Source: a virus. From it: DNA of 64,000 nt. The position numbers and the translations under genes are program-made. Positions 61,786 to 64,000 of the stretch are shown here, piece by piece. Location of the stretch: positions 1 to 64,000 of the IMG/VR virus record IMGVR_UViG_3300044568_003873; one strand, given 5' to 3'. The notes below the pieces were generated by a model, which did no database searches, had not been told where the DNA came from, and worked only from the letters and a program-made list of their open reading frames with translations. Within the stretch, counting starts at the first letter, position 1. The number at the start of each line of letters is the position of its first letter.

Positions 61786-63939
61786 TTATGATAAACAATC
61801 GTTACAAGACACTTGAGTTGACGAATACACGTATTGGTAAGTAGGTTGTGGTGACAAATTTAACACCAACCAACATTGTAGATCAGAAGTTCTTACAACG
61901 TTACCATTTGTTAATGTCGAAGGACCTGACATGGTAGAAACAAGTCCTGTGACACAATTTCTGACCTCCCAAACCAAACTATCAGGTTGAGGGGCAGATC
62001 CACAACACTCACTCTGTCCTACTTCTACGATGAACAATTCCGCGGGGTTCAGTTCGGTGATTGCTTCTATACTATTGAATACGACACATTCTTGTAAAAC
62101 TTTACTGTTGTACAACTCGATAGATGAAACCACTTCTTCCAAAGTTTCACAATCGGTATATTTGAAATCTATCGACCCTTGACAGAATGTTGTTTGGTCG
62201 ATCTCATCACACAAATACGAAACACTTACGTATCTTCTACAATCACATGCTGGTGTAGAGGAAGGTGTAGGTGCGGGTGGTGTATAACAAGAGAACTGTA
62301 CAACAGGAGCCGCTAAAGCCAATGAACATGTGTTATATGGTCCATTTATTGTTGATGGAACGTAAGAAGAAGGACCGGTTAATGGACCCGCTACTGTATA
62401 TGCCACACCATCGAGTATATATCTTCTACCGTTAATGAAGTTGTACGCGGAACTAGCAACCGTTTGTTCAATTGTTATTGATGGGTCATAATCACAACAA
62501 GGGGTCAACTTGAAATAAGTAGAAGGTGTCGGTGTTGGAGTGACCGTTGGTGTTGGAGTTGGTGTTACTGGACATGGATATACTAAGAGACATGATGCGC
62601 AATCTCCAGACCCCGCAGTAAATGTTGATTGATAAACCAAATTTATCGTACCTGGTTGAGGAAGTTGAACACCTAACGTGAAGCAGTTATTGTCTGCAAC
62701 TATAACCTGCGGGAGACTATAAGATGATGCTGGCATCACGACACTTATATTCGTCTGTCCAGGATATAATTCAGGACAACAGGGACTTACTCTTGCATAT
62801 ATTAGGTTTTGACTCAACGTTGGAGTGACTGTTCTTGTAACACTTGGGGTTAATGTTGGTGTACTTGTTACTGTAGGTGTTACTGTTACGGTCGGAGTAA
62901 CTGTTGGTGTCGGTGTAGGACAAACATTAACGGTTGTACATCCCGAACATTGATCATACACATCTTCGATCGTGGCGATCGGTGCTCCGAAAACATCACC
63001 AACAGAAATTACATTTGTGATCAAATAACACTGTGCGGGGAATTGTTGGTTTCCTTCCCAATAAAAACTGTTTCCTACAAATACTGCGGTTGGGAATGTA
63101 AATGTTGTAGAAAGAACATTCGGGAAGCAACATCCTGAAATACTAACCGCGAAATTGAGACTTGTAGGTGTCACGGTAGGTGTAAGTGTGGGTGTTGGTG
63201 TATTCGTAGATGTGCTGGTTTGTGTTGGTGTCGGAGAGAGAGGTGGATCAGCACAACAATCAGCATTAGAGAAATCAACTACTAATTGACCATCCAAGAT
63301 TGGAGTTGAACTACTTACTTGGAATGAATTGAGTGTCGAACAACCTGAGATCAAAATACCTGAAGCTCCGTAGTTTAATTGAATGGACGCTTGACTACCA
63401 CCACAAGTTGTATAATCTACAAAAATAAACTCAGGACAGCTTTGACCTTCAAGAATATCACACACCAAACTCAATTGAATGTTTTCATAACAAAGACAGG
63501 GAGGGGTTGGAGTTACAGTTGATGTTGGAGTAACAGTTCTAGTCAATGTTGGTGTTAATGTTGGTGTTCGTGTAATTGTCGGTGTTACTGTCGGAGTAAT
63601 GGTATTCGTGGGTGTGATTGTATTTGTTGGTGTTATAGACGCAGTCACCGTATTGGTCGGAGTTATTGTTGGTGTGACGGTTTTTGTTGGAGTTGGGGAT
63701 GCGGGTATATTTGTGTATTGTCCTTCACAAATACATCCTGTATCTCCTGAAATAAAATAGTTATAACATCCTGAATATCCCGTTAAATATTGTTCTATAT
63801 CAAAAGTATATTCGAATTGTTCGAATGTTATACCTGTCACATAAACCAATATACCATCGTTACAATCACTAACGTAAATATCATAATTTTCAACACCTAT
63901 TGTGTCATTCGATAGACCCACGAGTACATTAGTTGGCAT
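61786..63939 (-). CDS. Cys-bead / Thr-Pro-stalk tail adhesin, 717 aa
   Basis: Modular fibre. Residues 1-75 are the anchor domain shared with the 346-aa and 90-aa proteins (V-E-N-Y-D-I-Y-V-S-D...). Thr-Pro linkers (PTPTPT-type) then separate Cys-rich beads of two kinds. Type A (two copies) begins C-x-C-Y/R and contains L-C-D-x-x-x-x-x-x-x-C, ending E/D-C-C. Type B (three or four copies) begins P/G-C-C (SGCCFPNV, SPCCPELY, TPCCDYDP) and ends with C-x-x-C or similar. Paired cysteines suggest disulphide-stabilised beads. The design implies a long extended receptor-binding fibre or a decoy surface. ATG preceded by AAGGATAAAAAAAA. No late-type motif seen. Confidence 0.8.
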   Translation of the reverse strand: MPTNVLVGLSNDTIGVENYDIYVSDCNDGILVYVTGITFEQFEYTFDIEQYLTGYSGCYNYFISGDTGCICEGQYTNIPASPTPTKTVTPTITPTNTVTASITPTNTITPTNTITPTVTPTITRTPTLTPTLTRTVTPTSTVTPTPPCLCYENIQLSLVCDILEGQSCPEFIFVDYTTCGGSQASIQLNYGASGILISGCSTLNSFQVSSSTPILDGQLVVDFSNADCCADPPLSPTPTQTSTSTNTPTPTLTPTVTPTSLNFAVSISGCCFPNVLSTTFTFPTAVFVGNSFYWEGNQQFPAQCYLITNVISVGDVFGAPIATIEDVYDQCSGCTTVNVCPTPTPTVTPTVTVTPTVTSTPTLTPSVTRTVTPTLSQNLIYARVSPCCPELYPGQTNISVVMPASSYSLPQVIVADNNCFTLGVQLPQPGTINLVYQSTFTAGSGDCASCLLVYPCPVTPTPTPTVTPTPTPSTYFKLTPCCDYDPSITIEQTVASSAYNFINGRRYILDGVAYTVAGPLTGPSSYVPSTINGPYNTCSLALAAPVVQFSCYTPPAPTPSSTPACDCRRYVSVSYLCDEIDQTTFCQGSIDFKYTDCETLEEVVSSIELYNSKVLQECVVFNSIEAITELNPAELFIVEVGQSECCGSAPQPDSLVWEVRNCVTGLVSTMSGPSTLTNGNVVRTSDLQCWLVLNLSPQPTYQYVYSSTQVSCNDCLS

Positions 63940-63945
63940 TTTTTT

Positions 63946-64000
63946 TTATCCTTGTAAATTTATTAGTCCCCAGAACGAATTACTGTTGGGATAACCTGTC
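63946..64000 (-). other. possible 3' end of a further minus-strand gene
   Basis: Two minus-strand frames enter from the right edge: one ends at 63946 (...SFWGLINLQG) and one at 63963 (...VIPTVIRSGD). Either could be the C-terminus of the preceding gene; 55 bases are not enough to choose. Confidence 0.3.

Noticed and set aside
1-64000. tRNA genes, integrase, repressor or lysis genes
   Set aside because: I saw no convincing cloverleaf, integrase, holin or endolysin signature; absence from reading by eye is not proof.
63946-64000. Naming the gene at the right edge
   Set aside because: Two competing frames of at most 17 codons; no basis for choosing.

Overview
The window is part of the genome of a large, strictly lytic, contractile-tailed phage of the T4 superfamily. 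It carries a T4-type replication set (family B DNA polymerase, gp32-like single-strand binding protein, UvsX, DnaB/gp41-type helicase, 5'-3' exonuclease, NrdA and NrdB) together with a T4-type tail (sheath gp18, tube gp19, gp25, gp6, gp53-like, gp26-like). The DNA is AT-rich. Several features point to a Bacteroidota (flavobacterial-type) host: SprB-like repeats in a tail adhesin, A-rich leaders in place of strong Shine-Dalgarno sites, and two promoter candidates of the TTG-N19-20-TAnnTTT form. No integrase, CI-like repressor, tRNA, terminase, portal or major capsid gene was seen.

Layout, left to right. 1-15276 (all minus): adhesion and tail-periphery genes, namely a Gly-Ser/Thr-Ser collagen-like protein running off the left edge, Thr-Pro-stalk proteins, a 1050-aa SprB-repeat protein and large baseplate-type proteins. 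15273-22986: baseplate wedge block (1775-aa protein, gp6, gp25). 23018-24193: two small genes with a shared N-terminal leader, embedded in repeated flanks. 24202-32432: replication and nucleotide operon, transcribed gp32, uvsX, exonuclease, unknown, helicase, nrdB, nrdA. 32552-33442: two small unknown genes. 33459-50585: tail block (2118-aa protein, gp53-like, 1582-aa protein with an OmpA-like segment, gp26-like with an overlapping small frame, tube, HAD phosphatase, sheath). 50737-50877: a tiny plus-strand ribbon-helix-helix-like gene with its own promoter and operator-like palindrome. 50878-52427: probable neck or tail-completion genes. 52455-53802: three more leader-tagged small genes. 53846-58633 (plus): SNF2 helicase, a superoxide dismutase fused to a possible nuclease domain, a neck-like protein and a small protein. 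58620-63939 (minus): DNA polymerase, a small virion-type protein, and a 717-aa Cys-bead/Thr-Pro adhesin.

Most striking: (1) at least five unrelated small proteins begin with the same 12-residue leader, M-K/R-x-LIK-K/R-IL-K/R-EE, ending in an L-x-E site like those cut by T4-type prohead proteases. I infer that these are capsid-packaged, co-injected proteins, comparable to T4 Alt and the internal proteins. Two of them sit in repeated promoter/leader/terminator flanks that look like an exchangeable cassette. (2) A Mn-type superoxide dismutase with all four metal ligands is fused through an L-T-E linker to a possible PD-(D/E)XK domain. (3) A TATTTAT motif lies on the coding strand just upstream of almost every virion transcription unit, on both strands, and is a candidate late promoter. 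All function calls come from reading motifs; no database search was run.
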